Part shown: piece by piece, positions 51,787 through 61,313 of the stretch
How positions within the stretch are numbered: position 1 is the stretch's first letter
How the letters are laid out: each line of letters opens with the position of its first letter
Assembly (NCBI GenBank): GCA_965234335.1
Contig: OZ248435.1
Location: forward strand, 62,001-126,000
DNA from: Leadbetterella lacustris
GTDB lineage: Bacteria > Bacteroidota > Bacteroidia > Cytophagales > Spirosomataceae
DNA: 64,000 nucleotides
Direction of reading: 5' to 3'
Made by a program: the position numbers and the translations under genes
Notes under the pieces: model-generated
Database searches by the model: none
The model's input: the letters and a program-made list of their open reading frames with translations, nothing else
Told to the model about the DNA's origin: nothing

Positions 51787-54678
51787 ATGAAATTTTCTTT
51801 TAAAATAGTATTATTACTTCTATTGTTCGGTAAACTTTCTGCACAAATTACGGTATCACATCCACTAAATAATGCCGTTTATCAGCGTAATAGTGCCAGT
51901 CAGGCCAATATTATTATAAGTGGGACATATTCTCAGCCTTTGCCCACTTCAGTACAAGCAAGGTTACTTAATCCTACAAATGGTAACCCAATTTCAGGTT
52001 TTGGTTGGTCTATCATTCAAGAAAATCCAACAATGGGATATTTTCATGGACAGTTTACTAATGTCCCGGCAGGTTGGTACACCCTAGAGATACGAACTGT
52101 TAAAAGCGGAGCAGTCTTGGAAGTAGTTTCAGTAAATAGGGTAGGTATTGGCGATGTTTTTATGGTCGCTGGGCAGTCAAATGGACAAGGGTACTTTGAA
52201 AACAACTTCCCATTTAATCCTATTGGTTTGGCCTCAAATTCCGAAAAGGTAGTAGCCCATGACTACGGTGTTTATTGTTCTAACCAAAGTTTTCCACTAC
52301 CTGTTTTTAGTCAAATATTAGAATTAACTAAACCTGGAGGAGCTGGATTTGCATCATGGTGTTATGGAAGATTGGGCGAAAATCTAGTGAATAATACAGG
52401 TTTTCCTGTTGCTTTTTTTAATTTTGGTGCCTCGGGTTCAACTTCTGATAATTGGAAGGTTAGTTCAGATGGCGGTGCTACTAATAATATTTTCACCGGC
52501 CAACAATTCTGTAGCCATCTAGATGAGAATAATGGTAGACCTTTTTCTGTGGGATTACCATATTCGAATTTCAAACGCGGCTTAAATTACTATAATTCAT
52601 TATTTGGTGCAAGGGCAGTTCTTTGGCACCAAGGAGAATCTGATAAGGTTCAAAATGTCAGTGCTTCAACTTATCAGTCTAATCTGAACTATGTTATTGC
52701 AAAATCACGTGCAGATTTTTCAGTTAATCTTCCTTGGGTAATTTCTCGTGCTTCTTTCATTGATAATGCTCCTTCCTCAACAATAACTGGTGCCCAAACA
52801 GGTTTAATTAATAGTTCAAATCAAATTTTTGCGGGACCTGAGACTGATGGCATCAACAATAACACCATTTTAGACTCTAGGGATAATATTAATCTCCATT
52901 TTTCTAAAATTGTAGGAATGCCCCTTTTGGCCGATGCGTGGACAAGCTACTTAAATACTTCATTCTTCAGCAACTCCAACCCAATTCCGGCCAATACACC
53001 GCCCACCCTATCTGTGGGTTATCTAAATTCTACACAAGTTACTTTGAGTGTTCCTTCGGGCTACACTTCTTACAAATGGGTCAGTGGTGATTTTAGCTTT
53101 GGTGGTTCGAGTTTTGGTACATCTAACTCCTTAACGGTCAATTCGGGAACTTACAGGTGTTGGGTAACCACTTCAAACGGTAATCAGCAGATCAGCAGCC
53201 AAGTAAATGTCAACCAAGCATTACTTTTGGCTAATAACGGTATTGCCTGTACGGCCAATACCTATTTGTCAGACCTGAAATTTGTCTCAGCTTCAAACGG
53301 TCTCGGTCCAATTGAATTGAACAAAACCAATGGAAATTCTGGAGATGGAGACGGGGCGGCAATCATACTGAAAGGTCAGAGCTATGTCAAGGGAATCGGT
53401 GTGGCTAACAACGCTGAAATAAAATACCAAATTCCAAGTGGTCAATTTTATAAGTTTAGGTCATTTATAGGTATTAGTGATGATGTATCAAACACTTGTG
53501 ATAACACTGGTGGATTGATTTTTAAAGTTTATGGTAACGAAACCTTGCTTTACACGAGCCCAACTATTTACAGAAATACAGCTTTACAAGAAGTAAACGT
53601 TAATATTTTTGCTTACAGCTCAATTAGGTTAAAAGTAGAGCCTGTTGGGTCAAATATGACTTGTAATCGTGCGGTATGGGCCGATGCAAGGCTTCTTTGT
53701 TCATTGGGTGATACAATGGCACCTTCGGTTATTTCAAATCTTGTAGCTACCAACACCTTGACCAAGTGTGTTTCTTTTCAGTGGACACACGCTACTGATG
53801 ATCAAGCTCTTGGGGGGTATTATGTTTATAAGAATGGGGTCAAAGTTGATACGATTTCTGATTCTCAAAATACGTACACCATAACGGGTTTAAGTTCTGG
53901 GAATTCTATTCAGTTTGGAGTAAGGGCTTTTGATGTTGTTGGAAATGAATCTGCAGTAGCTAGTACAACTGTGAGTACCGTAAATGTTTCCATAGTTTAC
54001 TTAGGTGAAGATTTCTTCTGTGTTTCCAGAACCTACCTGCCAACCCAAGTCATTCCTACAGGAGGTACCTTCTCCGTAGTTTCTGGCCCATCAGCTACCT
54101 TAAACCCCACTACTGGTGAGTTTTTCTCAAACAATACGGGGTTGTTTTTGTGTAATTATAAGATAGATAACGGCAATCCAGCTTGTTATCAGGACAACAA
54201 CTTCTATATTGGTACAACCACACCGCCAACCATAACTCCAAATATCACTGTAAATAAACCAATAATCAACCAAGACTCCATGGTTACATTCTCGTCCAAT
54301 GCTTGTGATTCGAACAGCACCTTGATCTGGAATTTTTCAAATTTAAATGCCACTAGTGTTCAGGATAGTCCATCCGCAACAAGTGTTTATTATGCTGCTT
54401 GTAAGAAAAACCTATGCTACGTTTACTCCAACAACATCACAGTGAAAGTCATACCCAATTGCACTAGTAACTTGGTTCTAGCTCCGACAGGTGACAACTT
54501 GACTTCGAGAATCAATCCTTTGAACTTTAACAGTAGCAATACAATTACGGCAGGTAATACCATTCTGCCGAACAACAATGTGCAGTATAGTGCTGCCAAT
54601 GCTATTATTCTCAGTCCAGGTTTTATGGTCGATTCTGGCGTGAAATTTTCTGCAAAGATCCGAAATTGTCCTAATTGA
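51787..54678 (+). CDS. secreted sialate O-acetylesterase-like (SASA) multidomain protein
   Basis: 963 residues from ATG 51787 (signal peptide ending GKLSAQ). An N-terminal beta domain, then an SGNH esterase of the SASA type (about 115-400): nucleophile Ser in MVAGQSNGQGYF, Gly/Asn blocks, and the catalytic WHQGESD. Next come an Ig-like part, an NPCBM-like carbohydrate-binding domain (about 495-635; GIGVANNAEIKYQIPSG, FRSFIGISDDV), an Fn3 domain (about 645-735) and a C-terminal beta domain resembling the 3-coordinate tail of some T9SS cargo (ANAIILSPGFMVDSGVKF). Expected to remove acetyl groups from glycans at the cell surface. Confidence 0.87.
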   Translation: MKFSFKIVLLLLLFGKLSAQITVSHPLNNAVYQRNSASQANIIISGTYSQPLPTSVQARLLNPTNGNPISGFGWSIIQENPTMGYFHGQFTNVPAGWYTLEIRTVKSGAVLEVVSVNRVGIGDVFMVAGQSNGQGYFENNFPFNPIGLASNSEKVVAHDYGVYCSNQSFPLPVFSQILELTKPGGAGFASWCYGRLGENLVNNTGFPVAFFNFGASGSTSDNWKVSSDGGATNNIFTGQQFCSHLDENNGRPFSVGLPYSNFKRGLNYYNSLFGARAVLWHQGESDKVQNVSASTYQSNLNYVIAKSRADFSVNLPWVISRASFIDNAPSSTITGAQTGLINSSNQIFAGPETDGINNNTILDSRDNINLHFSKIVGMPLLADAWTSYLNTSFFSNSNPIPANTPPTLSVGYLNSTQVTLSVPSGYTSYKWVSGDFSFGGSSFGTSNSLTVNSGTYRCWVTTSNGNQQISSQVNVNQALLLANNGIACTANTYLSDLKFVSASNGLGPIELNKTNGNSGDGDGAAIILKGQSYVKGIGVANNAEIKYQIPSGQFYKFRSFIGISDDVSNTCDNTGGLIFKVYGNETLLYTSPTIYRNTALQEVNVNIFAYSSIRLKVEPVGSNMTCNRAVWADARLLCSLGDTMAPSVISNLVATNTLTKCVSFQWTHATDDQALGGYYVYKNGVKVDTISDSQNTYTITGLSSGNSIQFGVRAFDVVGNESAVASTTVSTVNVSIVYLGEDFFCVSRTYLPTQVIPTGGTFSVVSGPSATLNPTTGEFFSNNTGLFLCNYKIDNGNPACYQDNNFYIGTTTPPTITPNITVNKPIINQDSMVTFSSNACDSNSTLIWNFSNLNATSVQDSPSATSVYYAACKKNLCYVYSNNITVKVIPNCTSNLVLAPTGDNLTSRINPLNFNSSNTITAGNTILPNNNVQYSAANAIILSPGFMVDSGVKFSAKIRNCPN

Positions 54679-54689
54679 CAGTACAGTTG

Positions 54690-54740
54690 TGACAATTTGT
54701 CATTAAAATTTGTCAAAAAAACGCTTGGCATATTCATTGT
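54690..54740 (+). promoter_or_regulatory. dnaK upstream elements
   Basis: A near-palindrome TGACAATTTGTCA (54690-54702) and, at 54726-54740, TGGCATATTCATTGT. The latter has GG and TG(T) at sigma-54-like spacing (10 nt between GG and the -12 dinucleotide) but GT in place of GC. No CIRCE element is visible. The assignment is tentative. Confidence 0.3.
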
Positions 54741-54788
54741 GAAATGAGTATCGTAATTATTTTTAATTAAATACACTGACAGAAAATC

Positions 54789-56690
54789 ATGGGAAAAATT
54801 ATTGGGATAGATTTAGGAACTACCAACTCTTGTGTGGCCGTAATGGAGGGAAACGAACCGGTAGTAATTGCCAATAGTGAGGGAGCGAGAACCACCCCTT
54901 CTATTGTAGCTTTTTTGGACAACGGCGAGAAGAAGGTTGGGGCACCAGCAAAAAGACAGGCAATTACCAACCCCAAGAATACAATCGCTTCGGTGAAGCG
55001 TTTTATGGGTAAGAAATATACAGAGGTAAGTTCAGAACTAAGGACAATTGCCTACGATATAGAAAAAGGAGCAAATGATACGCCAAGAGTTAAAATTGGC
55101 GATCGTCAATATACACCTCAAGAAATCTCTGCCTTTATTCTTCAAAAAATGAAAGCTACTGCTGAAGATTATTTAGGTCAAACTGTTACAGAGGCAGTAA
55201 TTACTGTTCCTGCATATTTCAACGATGCGGAGCGTCAAGCTACCAAAGAGGCTGGTTTGATTGCTGGTTTGGATGTGAAAAGAATCATCAATGAGCCTAC
55301 GGCTGCGGCTTTGGCTTACGGTCTAGACAAACAAGGCAAAGACATGACTGTGGTGGTGTTTGACTTGGGTGGAGGTACTTTTGACGTGTCTATCCTTGAC
55401 CTTGGTGATGGCGTTTTTGAAGTGAAATCAACTGACGGTGACACTCACTTAGGTGGTGACGACTTCGATCAAGTGATTATTGAGTGGTTGGCTGCAGAAT
55501 TTAAAGCTGATGAAGGCGTGGATTTGATGCACGATGCTATGGCACTTCAAAGACTAAAAGAAGCTGCTGAAAGAGCTAAAGTGGAGCTTTCAAGTTCTAC
55601 TCAGGCTGAAATAAACTTGCCATATATCTTTCCTGTGGACGGTGTCCCTAAGCACTTGGTTAGGTCACTAACAAGAGCGAAGTTTGAGCAATTGGCAGAT
55701 AGCCTTTTCAAAAGAATGATGGAGCCTTGTAAGAGAGCCATGAAAAACTCAGGAATTTCGAACAGTCAAATATCAGAAGTTATATTGGTAGGAGGTTCTA
55801 CTCGTATTCCTAAAGTTCAAGAGGAAGTAGAAGCTTTCTTTGGTAAAAAACCTTCAAAAGGCGTAAATCCGGACGAAGCTGTGGCTATTGGTGCGGCTAT
55901 TCAAGGTGGTGTATTGACAGGTGAAGTTAAAGATATTTTGTTGTTAGACGTTATTCCGCTTTCATTGGGTATCGAAACCATGGGTGGCGTATTCACTAAA
56001 ATGATTGAGGCCAACACTACAATACCTACAAACAAAGTGGAGGTTTTCTCTACTGCTGCTGACAATCAGCCTTCTGTGGAATTACATGTTTTGCAGGGTG
56101 AAAGGCCTTTGGCCAACCAAAATCGTACTTTGGGAAGATTCCATTTGGACGGTTTACCACCAGCCATGAGAGGAGTGCCTCAAATCGAAGTGGCTTTTGA
56201 CGTGGACGCCAACGGTATTTTGAACGTTACTGCCAAAGATAAAGGTACTGGTAAAGAGCAAAAAATCAGAATCGAGGCTTCAAGCGGACTTTCAGATGCT
56301 GAAATTCAGAGAATGAGAGACGAAGCCAAAGCCAACGAAGAAGCTGATAAGAAAGAAAAAGAAACTATAGAGAAAGTAAATGCTGCCGATTCGATGATTT
56401 TTCAAACGGAAAAACAATTGAAAGAATTTGGTGACAAACTTTCAGAAGGTAACAAAACTGCCATTGAGGGTGCTTTGACAGAGCTTAGAGCTGCTCATGG
56501 AACCCGTGACTTAGCTGCAATTGATGCCTCTATGGAGAAAATCAATACAGCTTGGCAGGCAGCTAGTCAAGAGATATATAATGCCCAACAAGCTGACGGC
56601 GGTGCTCAAGGTCCGGCTGCCGATGCTGGCTCAGCTCAGGGTGGTTCAGATGAAAACGTAACTGACGTAAATTTTGAAGAGGTGAAATAA
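54789..56690 (+). CDS. dnaK: molecular chaperone DnaK (Hsp70)
   Basis: 633 residues, full length. IGIDLGTTNSCVAVMEGNEP, the VVFDLGGGTFDVSILDLGDG phosphate-binding block, VILVGGSTRIPKVQ, the substrate domain (GVPQIEVAFDVDANGILNVT) and an acidic tail (DENVTDVNFEEVK). An ATP-dependent folding chaperone. No grpE or dnaJ is adjacent. Strong codon regularity, as expected for a highly expressed gene. Confidence 0.98.
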   Translation: MGKIIGIDLGTTNSCVAVMEGNEPVVIANSEGARTTPSIVAFLDNGEKKVGAPAKRQAITNPKNTIASVKRFMGKKYTEVSSELRTIAYDIEKGANDTPRVKIGDRQYTPQEISAFILQKMKATAEDYLGQTVTEAVITVPAYFNDAERQATKEAGLIAGLDVKRIINEPTAAALAYGLDKQGKDMTVVVFDLGGGTFDVSILDLGDGVFEVKSTDGDTHLGGDDFDQVIIEWLAAEFKADEGVDLMHDAMALQRLKEAAERAKVELSSSTQAEINLPYIFPVDGVPKHLVRSLTRAKFEQLADSLFKRMMEPCKRAMKNSGISNSQISEVILVGGSTRIPKVQEEVEAFFGKKPSKGVNPDEAVAIGAAIQGGVLTGEVKDILLLDVIPLSLGIETMGGVFTKMIEANTTIPTNKVEVFSTAADNQPSVELHVLQGERPLANQNRTLGRFHLDGLPPAMRGVPQIEVAFDVDANGILNVTAKDKGTGKEQKIRIEASSGLSDAEIQRMRDEAKANEEADKKEKETIEKVNAADSMIFQTEKQLKEFGDKLSEGNKTAIEGALTELRAAHGTRDLAAIDASMEKINTAWQAASQEIYNAQQADGGAQGPAADAGSAQGGSDENVTDVNFEEVK

Positions 56691-56717
56691 AAGAACTTAG
56701 CGTTGTTAAAAATACGG

Positions 56718-56752
56718 AAAAGTCTGGACTTTAATTAGTTCAGACTTTTTTT
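56718..56752 (+). terminator. terminator after dnaK
   Basis: AAAAGTCTGGAC, 8-nt loop, GTTCAGACTTTTTTT (one G-T pair). A second stem (AAAAAGCAC / GTGCTTTTTTT) follows at 56851-56883. Both point with the dnaK direction. Confidence 0.88.
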
Positions 56753-56943
56753 ACAACTTTTTTTATGATTTACGTGTATTTTGCATAAATCGGCCTGAAG
56801 ATTTTTTTATAAAGATTTAGGATTTATTCTAAGATATATGGGATTAGTCGAAAAAGCACATTAGGTTTCAGGGTGCTTTTTTTCTGCCAAAAGCATAACA
56901 GAAAAAACACAAATCTTAGGAGATTTATGTTTTTTTTAATTTT

Positions 56944-56971
56944 TAAAAAGGCTAATTATCAGCCTTTTAAT
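56944..56971 (-). terminator. terminator overlapping the folE stop codon
   Basis: On the minus strand AAAAGGCT, 7-nt loop, AGCCTTTTT followed by A/T sequence. The first arm contains the last folE codons and stop. Confidence 0.7.
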
Positions 56972-57633
56972 TTTACTAGAGATAAAAATTCTTCTTTTTT
57001 CAAGGCATTGTTAAAAGCACCTTCAAAAAACGAAGTTACGGTAGAACTGCTTTGATCGGCAATACCTCTTGAGGATACACAGAAATGATCTGCATCTACT
57101 ACAACCGCAATATCATCTGTTTTTAGAGCCTCTTTTAAAGCATTTCCGATTTGTATCGTCATTCTTTCTTGAACTTGCGGCCTTCTGGCATAATGATTAA
57201 CCAACCTATGTAGTTTTGAAAGCCCAATTACATTGCCTGAGGAAATGTATCCGACGTGAACTTTACCAACTATTGGCACAAAATGATGCTCGCAGTTTGA
57301 ATAAAAACTGATATCTCGCTCAACGAGTATCTCGTCGTATTTGTAGTTGTTGTCAAAAAGCGTAATAGCTGGCATATTTTCTGGATTTAAACCGGAAAAT
57401 AATTCTTTCACGTACATTTTGGCAACTCGCTTGGGAGTTCCCATTAGGCTATCATCGCTTAAATCTAAGCCCAATGTTTGCATGATTTCTTTAAAATGGC
57501 CAGCGATTACTTCAATTTTATCGTCATCAGACATATCAAAAGCATCCGCTCTCAATGGTGTAGCAATGTTGGTCATGATGTGATCATCGCCTATTTCTTG
57601 GTCAAGGATAGCCTTACGCTGGGTATTCAACAT
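56959..57633 (-). CDS. folE: GTP cyclohydrolase I
   Basis: 224 residues from ATG 57633; an in-frame ATG at 57651 adds six residues. Zinc ligands Cys in SNCEHHFVPIVGKVHVGYIS and His/Cys in DADHFCVSSRGI; GLSKLHRLVNHYARRPQVQE is the family block. Converts GTP to dihydroneopterin triphosphate, which feeds folate and, with the adjacent queD, queuosine synthesis. Its start lies inside the queD 3' end, about 20 nt overlap, indicating coupling. Confidence 0.95.
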   Translation of the reverse strand: MLNTQRKAILDQEIGDDHIMTNIATPLRADAFDMSDDDKIEVIAGHFKEIMQTLGLDLSDDSLMGTPKRVAKMYVKELFSGLNPENMPAITLFDNNYKYDEILVERDISFYSNCEHHFVPIVGKVHVGYISSGNVIGLSKLHRLVNHYARRPQVQERMTIQIGNALKEALKTDDIAVVVDADHFCVSSRGIADQSSSTVTSFFEGAFNNALKKEEFLSLVKLKG

Positions 57634-58024
57634 AGTTTCTTTCTGTTTCAAATAATGTTATTTTTAAATCATATTTTTCATCTATCTTCTGACGAAGTAT
57701 ATCATAAATCACCACAACTATGTTTTCAGCTGTGGGGTTTAAATTTTTAAAATATTCTATGTCAAGGTTAAGATTTTTGTGGTCAAATTTATCAAGAATA
57801 TTTTCCTTGATAATGTCGCTGAGTATTTTTAAATCAAATACATAACCTGTTTTCGGGTCTGGAAAACCAGTGAGTTTTACCAATAAATCATAATTGTGCC
57901 CGTGATAGTTGGGGTTATTACATTTACCGAAAACCTCTTGATTTTTTTCATCGCTCCACTCGGGGTTGAACAACCTGTGAGCTGCGTTGAAATGTTCTTT
58001 TCTAATTACTGATATTTTGTTCAA
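57614..58024 (-). CDS. queD: 6-carboxytetrahydropterin synthase QueD
   Basis: 136 residues. Zinc ligands in HFNAAHRL and NYHGHNYDL; catalytic Cys in FGKCNNPN; Glu in NPTAENIVVVI and LFETERNYVEY. First committed step of queuosine from dihydroneopterin triphosphate. The two overlapping genes form one operon, folE second. Confidence 0.9.
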   Translation of the reverse strand: MNKISVIRKEHFNAAHRLFNPEWSDEKNQEVFGKCNNPNYHGHNYDLLVKLTGFPDPKTGYVFDLKILSDIIKENILDKFDHKNLNLDIEYFKNLNPTAENIVVVIYDILRQKIDEKYDLKITLFETERNYVEYPA

Positions 58025-58117
58025 TATAAAGTTTTTTTAGTCTTGTACAAAGTATGTGTACTACACAATCAAAAACGGACTGGACTGATTTTGATAAATA
58101 TTTAACGAATGAAAGTT

Positions 58118-58125
58118 TAATTTTG
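58118..58125 (+). promoter_or_regulatory. -7 element (TAATTTTG) of the GH109 gene
   Basis: Matches TAnnTTTG, 48 bp before the ATG at 58174. A TTTTG lies upstream but 24 nt away, longer than usual. This supports the start at 58174 over the upstream ATG at 58054, which lies before the promoter. Confidence 0.5.
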
Positions 58126-58173
58126 TTCAAATTAAAAATAAATATTACATTAGTAAAAAAAATTAAAAACCTT

Positions 58174-59514
58174 ATGGATCGCAGAAATTTTCTAACAACT
58201 AGTCTAGCCACATCAGCTATTCCGTTTCTTAATGTAAATGCAGCACAGAAAGACAAAAAAGTAAAATTGGCCTTTATTGGTGTTGGATTGAGGGGGAGAA
58301 ACCACGTAGAACAAGCCATTTATAGAGATGATGTTGAGATAACGGCAATTTGTGATATAGACCCCGATGCCATAAAACGCACATTGTCCATTACCCAAAA
58401 AGCCAACAGGAAAGATCCGGCGGTTTATGGAAAAAGTGACAATGATTTCATAAATATGCTCAAAAGAGATGATATTGATGGAGTTGTAATAGCTACCCCA
58501 TGGGAGTGGCATGTGCCGATGAGTGTAGAGTCAATGAAGGCTGGTAAATATACTGCAGTGGAGGTTTCAGCCACAGTTACACTCCAAGAATCCTGGGATT
58601 TGGTGGATACTTTCGAGAAAACGGGCTCTCATTGTATGATATTAGAAAATGTGTGTTACCGCCGTGACGTGATGTCGGTTTTGAATATGATTCGCAAAGG
58701 AATGTTTGGTGAAATGCTCTATGCACATTGTGGTTATCAGCACGACCTCAGGGAAGTGAAGTTTAACGATGGAAAGAGTTTTTATGGAGGTGGTGTAGAG
58801 TTTGGTGAAAAGGCCATTTCGGAAGCCAAGTGGCGTACGCAGCATTCTGTAGATAGAAATGGCGATATTTACCCAACACATGGCCTTGGTCCAGTGGCTC
58901 ATTGGTTAGATATAAATAGGGGAAATAAATTTAATTATCTAACTGCTACGGCAACAAAGGCTAGAGGATTGCATAAGCATATTGTAGATAAAGGTGGAGC
59001 GGATCATCCAAACGCCAAGGTCAAATTTAAGTTAGGCGATGTGGTGACCACAACCATTCAATGTGAAAATGGGGAAAATATAGTGATAATGCACGACTGT
59101 AATTCACCAAGACCTTATTCGTTGGGTTTTAGGGCTCAAGGTACGGAGGGCATTTGGATGGACGATAACAAATCTATTTATATACAAGGTAAAAGTCCGA
59201 AAGCCCATGCTTGGGAGCCGTTCAAGCCTTATCAAGTAGAGCATGATCATCCAGTATGGAAAACCCATGCTCAAAATGCCGAAAAGGCTGGGCATGGTGG
59301 TATTGACTTTTTTGTATTAAGGGCGTTTATTGAATCCATCAAAAACAATGTCGCACCGCCGATTGATGTATACGATGCAGCAGCTTGGAGTGCAATCAGT
59401 CCTTTGTCTGAGCTTTCTATTGCTCGTGGAAGTTCACCAGTGGAGATTCCAGATTTCACCCGAGGCAAATGGAAAACGAACAAAAGGATTTTTGGTTTAA
59501 CAGAGAATTATTGA
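58174..59514 (+). CDS. GH109 / Gfo-Idh-MocA family glycosidase (alpha-N-acetylgalactosaminidase-like)
   Basis: 446 residues from ATG 58174, where MDRRNFLTTSLATSA gives a Tat signal (RRNFL). Rossmann domain: KLAFIGVGLRGRNHVEQAIY, then DIDPDAI. The family blocks of NAD-dependent GH109 glycosidases are present (ENVCYRRDVMSVLNMIRKGM; WRTQHSVDRNGDIYPTHGLG). Members hydrolyse terminal alpha-GalNAc by an NAD-assisted elimination; other specificities exist. Exported folded with its cofactor. Adjacent SDR gene has no known link. Confidence 0.88.
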   Translation: MDRRNFLTTSLATSAIPFLNVNAAQKDKKVKLAFIGVGLRGRNHVEQAIYRDDVEITAICDIDPDAIKRTLSITQKANRKDPAVYGKSDNDFINMLKRDDIDGVVIATPWEWHVPMSVESMKAGKYTAVEVSATVTLQESWDLVDTFEKTGSHCMILENVCYRRDVMSVLNMIRKGMFGEMLYAHCGYQHDLREVKFNDGKSFYGGGVEFGEKAISEAKWRTQHSVDRNGDIYPTHGLGPVAHWLDINRGNKFNYLTATATKARGLHKHIVDKGGADHPNAKVKFKLGDVVTTTIQCENGENIVIMHDCNSPRPYSLGFRAQGTEGIWMDDNKSIYIQGKSPKAHAWEPFKPYQVEHDHPVWKTHAQNAEKAGHGGIDFFVLRAFIESIKNNVAPPIDVYDAAAWSAISPLSELSIARGSSPVEIPDFTRGKWKTNKRIFGLTENY

Positions 59515-59572
59515 CCAAGGAATAAATTATTTTGACCTTTTTTGGGTTAGACGTTATATAACACTTTATCAA

Positions 59573-60409
59573 TTGAATACGAAAATAGCGGTAATAACGG
59601 GTGGTACTTCGGGAATTGGAAAGGCAACTGTTGAAAAACTAGTTACCTTCGGTACTACTGTGGTGCTTTTGGCCAGAGATATCCAAAAGGCTGAGTTGGT
59701 TAAAAAAGAAATTCTGAAAACTTTCCCAAATGGAAAGATTGATATTTTTAGTGGAGATTTGAAAGATTTAAACTCAATAAAATCTGCTGCCGACGATATT
59801 AAAGTTAAATATCCTCAAATAGATATCCTGATCAACAATGCGGGTGGAGTTTTTTCTGAATTTGAGAAAACAATGGATGGTTTTGAGGTTGGATTTCAAG
59901 TAAACCACTTGGCCCATTTTCTACTGACACAAATTTTACTCGATAACTTGCTTAAATCAGAAGAATCTAGAGTAATAAATCTGTCTTCTGAAGCACACCG
60001 AGTTGGTAAGTTTAGTGTAGGGAATCTTAACGCCGAGAAAAAGTTTGGCACGTGGAAACAGTACGGAGCTACAAAATTGATGAACATATTGTTTACCAAG
60101 GCCTTAGCAAACAAGTTTGGTGATAAAGGTTTGCTGTCTTTTGCGGTTCATCCAGGTGTTGTGAAGTCAGGGTTTGGGGCAAACAATACAGGCTTTTTGA
60201 AATATTTTAATAAAATGCCTTTCCTGATAACTCCAGAAAAAGGAGCTGAAACGAGTGTGTATTTAGCAACTCAAACAAAGGAAAAATTGTCAAATGGAGG
60301 ATATTATAAAAGATGCCAGATTTCGTATTCGTCTCTTGAAAGCCAAGACATTGTGGCACAAGACCAACTCTGGGAAATTTCTATGAAAATGATAAAGACT
60401 TATTTATAA
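59573..60409 (+). CDS. short-chain dehydrogenase/reductase
   Basis: 278 residues from a TTG start. NAD(P) motif VITGGTSGIGKATVEKL, NNAG in ILINNAGGVFSE, Ser in INLSSEAHRVG, and catalytic YGATK in WKQYGATKLMNI. Similar to retinol-dehydrogenase-like SDRs; substrate unknown. Its last codons overlap the convergent lipoprotein gene by 6 nt. Confidence 0.9.
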   Translation: MNTKIAVITGGTSGIGKATVEKLVTFGTTVVLLARDIQKAELVKKEILKTFPNGKIDIFSGDLKDLNSIKSAADDIKVKYPQIDILINNAGGVFSEFEKTMDGFEVGFQVNHLAHFLLTQILLDNLLKSEESRVINLSSEAHRVGKFSVGNLNAEKKFGTWKQYGATKLMNILFTKALANKFGDKGLLSFAVHPGVVKSGFGANNTGFLKYFNKMPFLITPEKGAETSVYLATQTKEKLSNGGYYKRCQISYSSLESQDIVAQDQLWEISMKMIKTYL

Positions 60410-60943
60410 GTTTATTATCTGTCCATTTATATAGCTGGTATCTGCCTTTGACATAAAAAGTTTTTGAATACTGTAAACGGAATACTCTTGTAGTTTTCCG
60501 TTTTTTGTTTTAAGCTTTATCTCAGACATGTTTTTGAAAAGATAGTTTGAGGTAGTAGTTTTTACAGAAATTTGTTTAGAATCTTCTCCAGCCATGGTTT
60601 CTATGGTCATGGTTTTTACTGGCAGTGTTTCGGATTTTTTAAGTTTATAGTTAATAGCGTATTGATTTTCAGACATTTCGTAACTATTTACAAAGGCACT
60701 CTTGTTTAAGTCAGCTTCCGTAAAAAGGCTGAGTTCCTTCGCCCAGTCAATGTCGTTGGTAGTTTTGATTTCCTTTTGTTTGCCTATTTGCCAAGTTTTA
60801 CTCACTTCTGGTTTTTGGCGTTCAAGAGCCCGAATGATCGACTCTGAAAACCCTTTTAAATCAAAATATTTTTTGGTTGAGAGTTGTTCTTCTTGGCTGC
60901 AACTAATGAGCAATAAGGATATTAAAAGAATTTTCTTGGTCAT
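60404..60943 (-). CDS. lipoprotein of unknown function
   Basis: 179 residues. Lipobox at once (LLISLLLISCSQEE). The mature part is beta-strand-rich in its second half (KQISVKTTTSNYLFKNMSEI; GKLQEYSVYSIQKLFM). I do not recognise the family. Overlaps the end of the SDR gene. Confidence 0.7.
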   Translation of the reverse strand: MTKKILLISLLLISCSQEEQLSTKKYFDLKGFSESIIRALERQKPEVSKTWQIGKQKEIKTTNDIDWAKELSLFTEADLNKSAFVNSYEMSENQYAINYKLKKSETLPVKTMTIETMAGEDSKQISVKTTTSNYLFKNMSEIKLKTKNGKLQEYSVYSIQKLFMSKADTSYINGQIINL

Positions 60944-61313
60944 AAATTAACTGTGAATGTCTTCAATTCTGAATAAGTGAAATGGCAAAATATTTGGATT
61001 CAAAGATACAAAATTACTGGCTCCCCTCCATGTATATTTTGCTTCGATTAGGAGGTTATGAACCCAATAGACCCCGTTTCGTGGTTACCTATTTTAAAGA
61101 GAGGAAGGCTTAAAGTGCCCGATTGGGTGTTTTAACCACTAAAATTCGCGATAAAAGGCACTCTGTTGCCATTTTTATGGATTTGTATGTAAACCAGTAT
61201 ATATTCGTTAGAAATCTCATAAAATTCATTTTATTGGTTTGTTGTAGAGCAGAATTTTGTTTTCAGATGCGAGTAACTTCTGTGTAAATACGCGTGATTT
61301 TATTTCGCTTTCC
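60944..61313. other. intergenic, nothing recognised
   Basis: 370 bp without a credible ORF, RNA gene or clear terminator. Confidence 0.4.

Noticed and set aside
58054..58173. Longer N-terminus of the GH109 protein
   Set aside because: The Tat signal begins at the ATG 58174 and a promoter-like -7 element lies between the two candidate starts.
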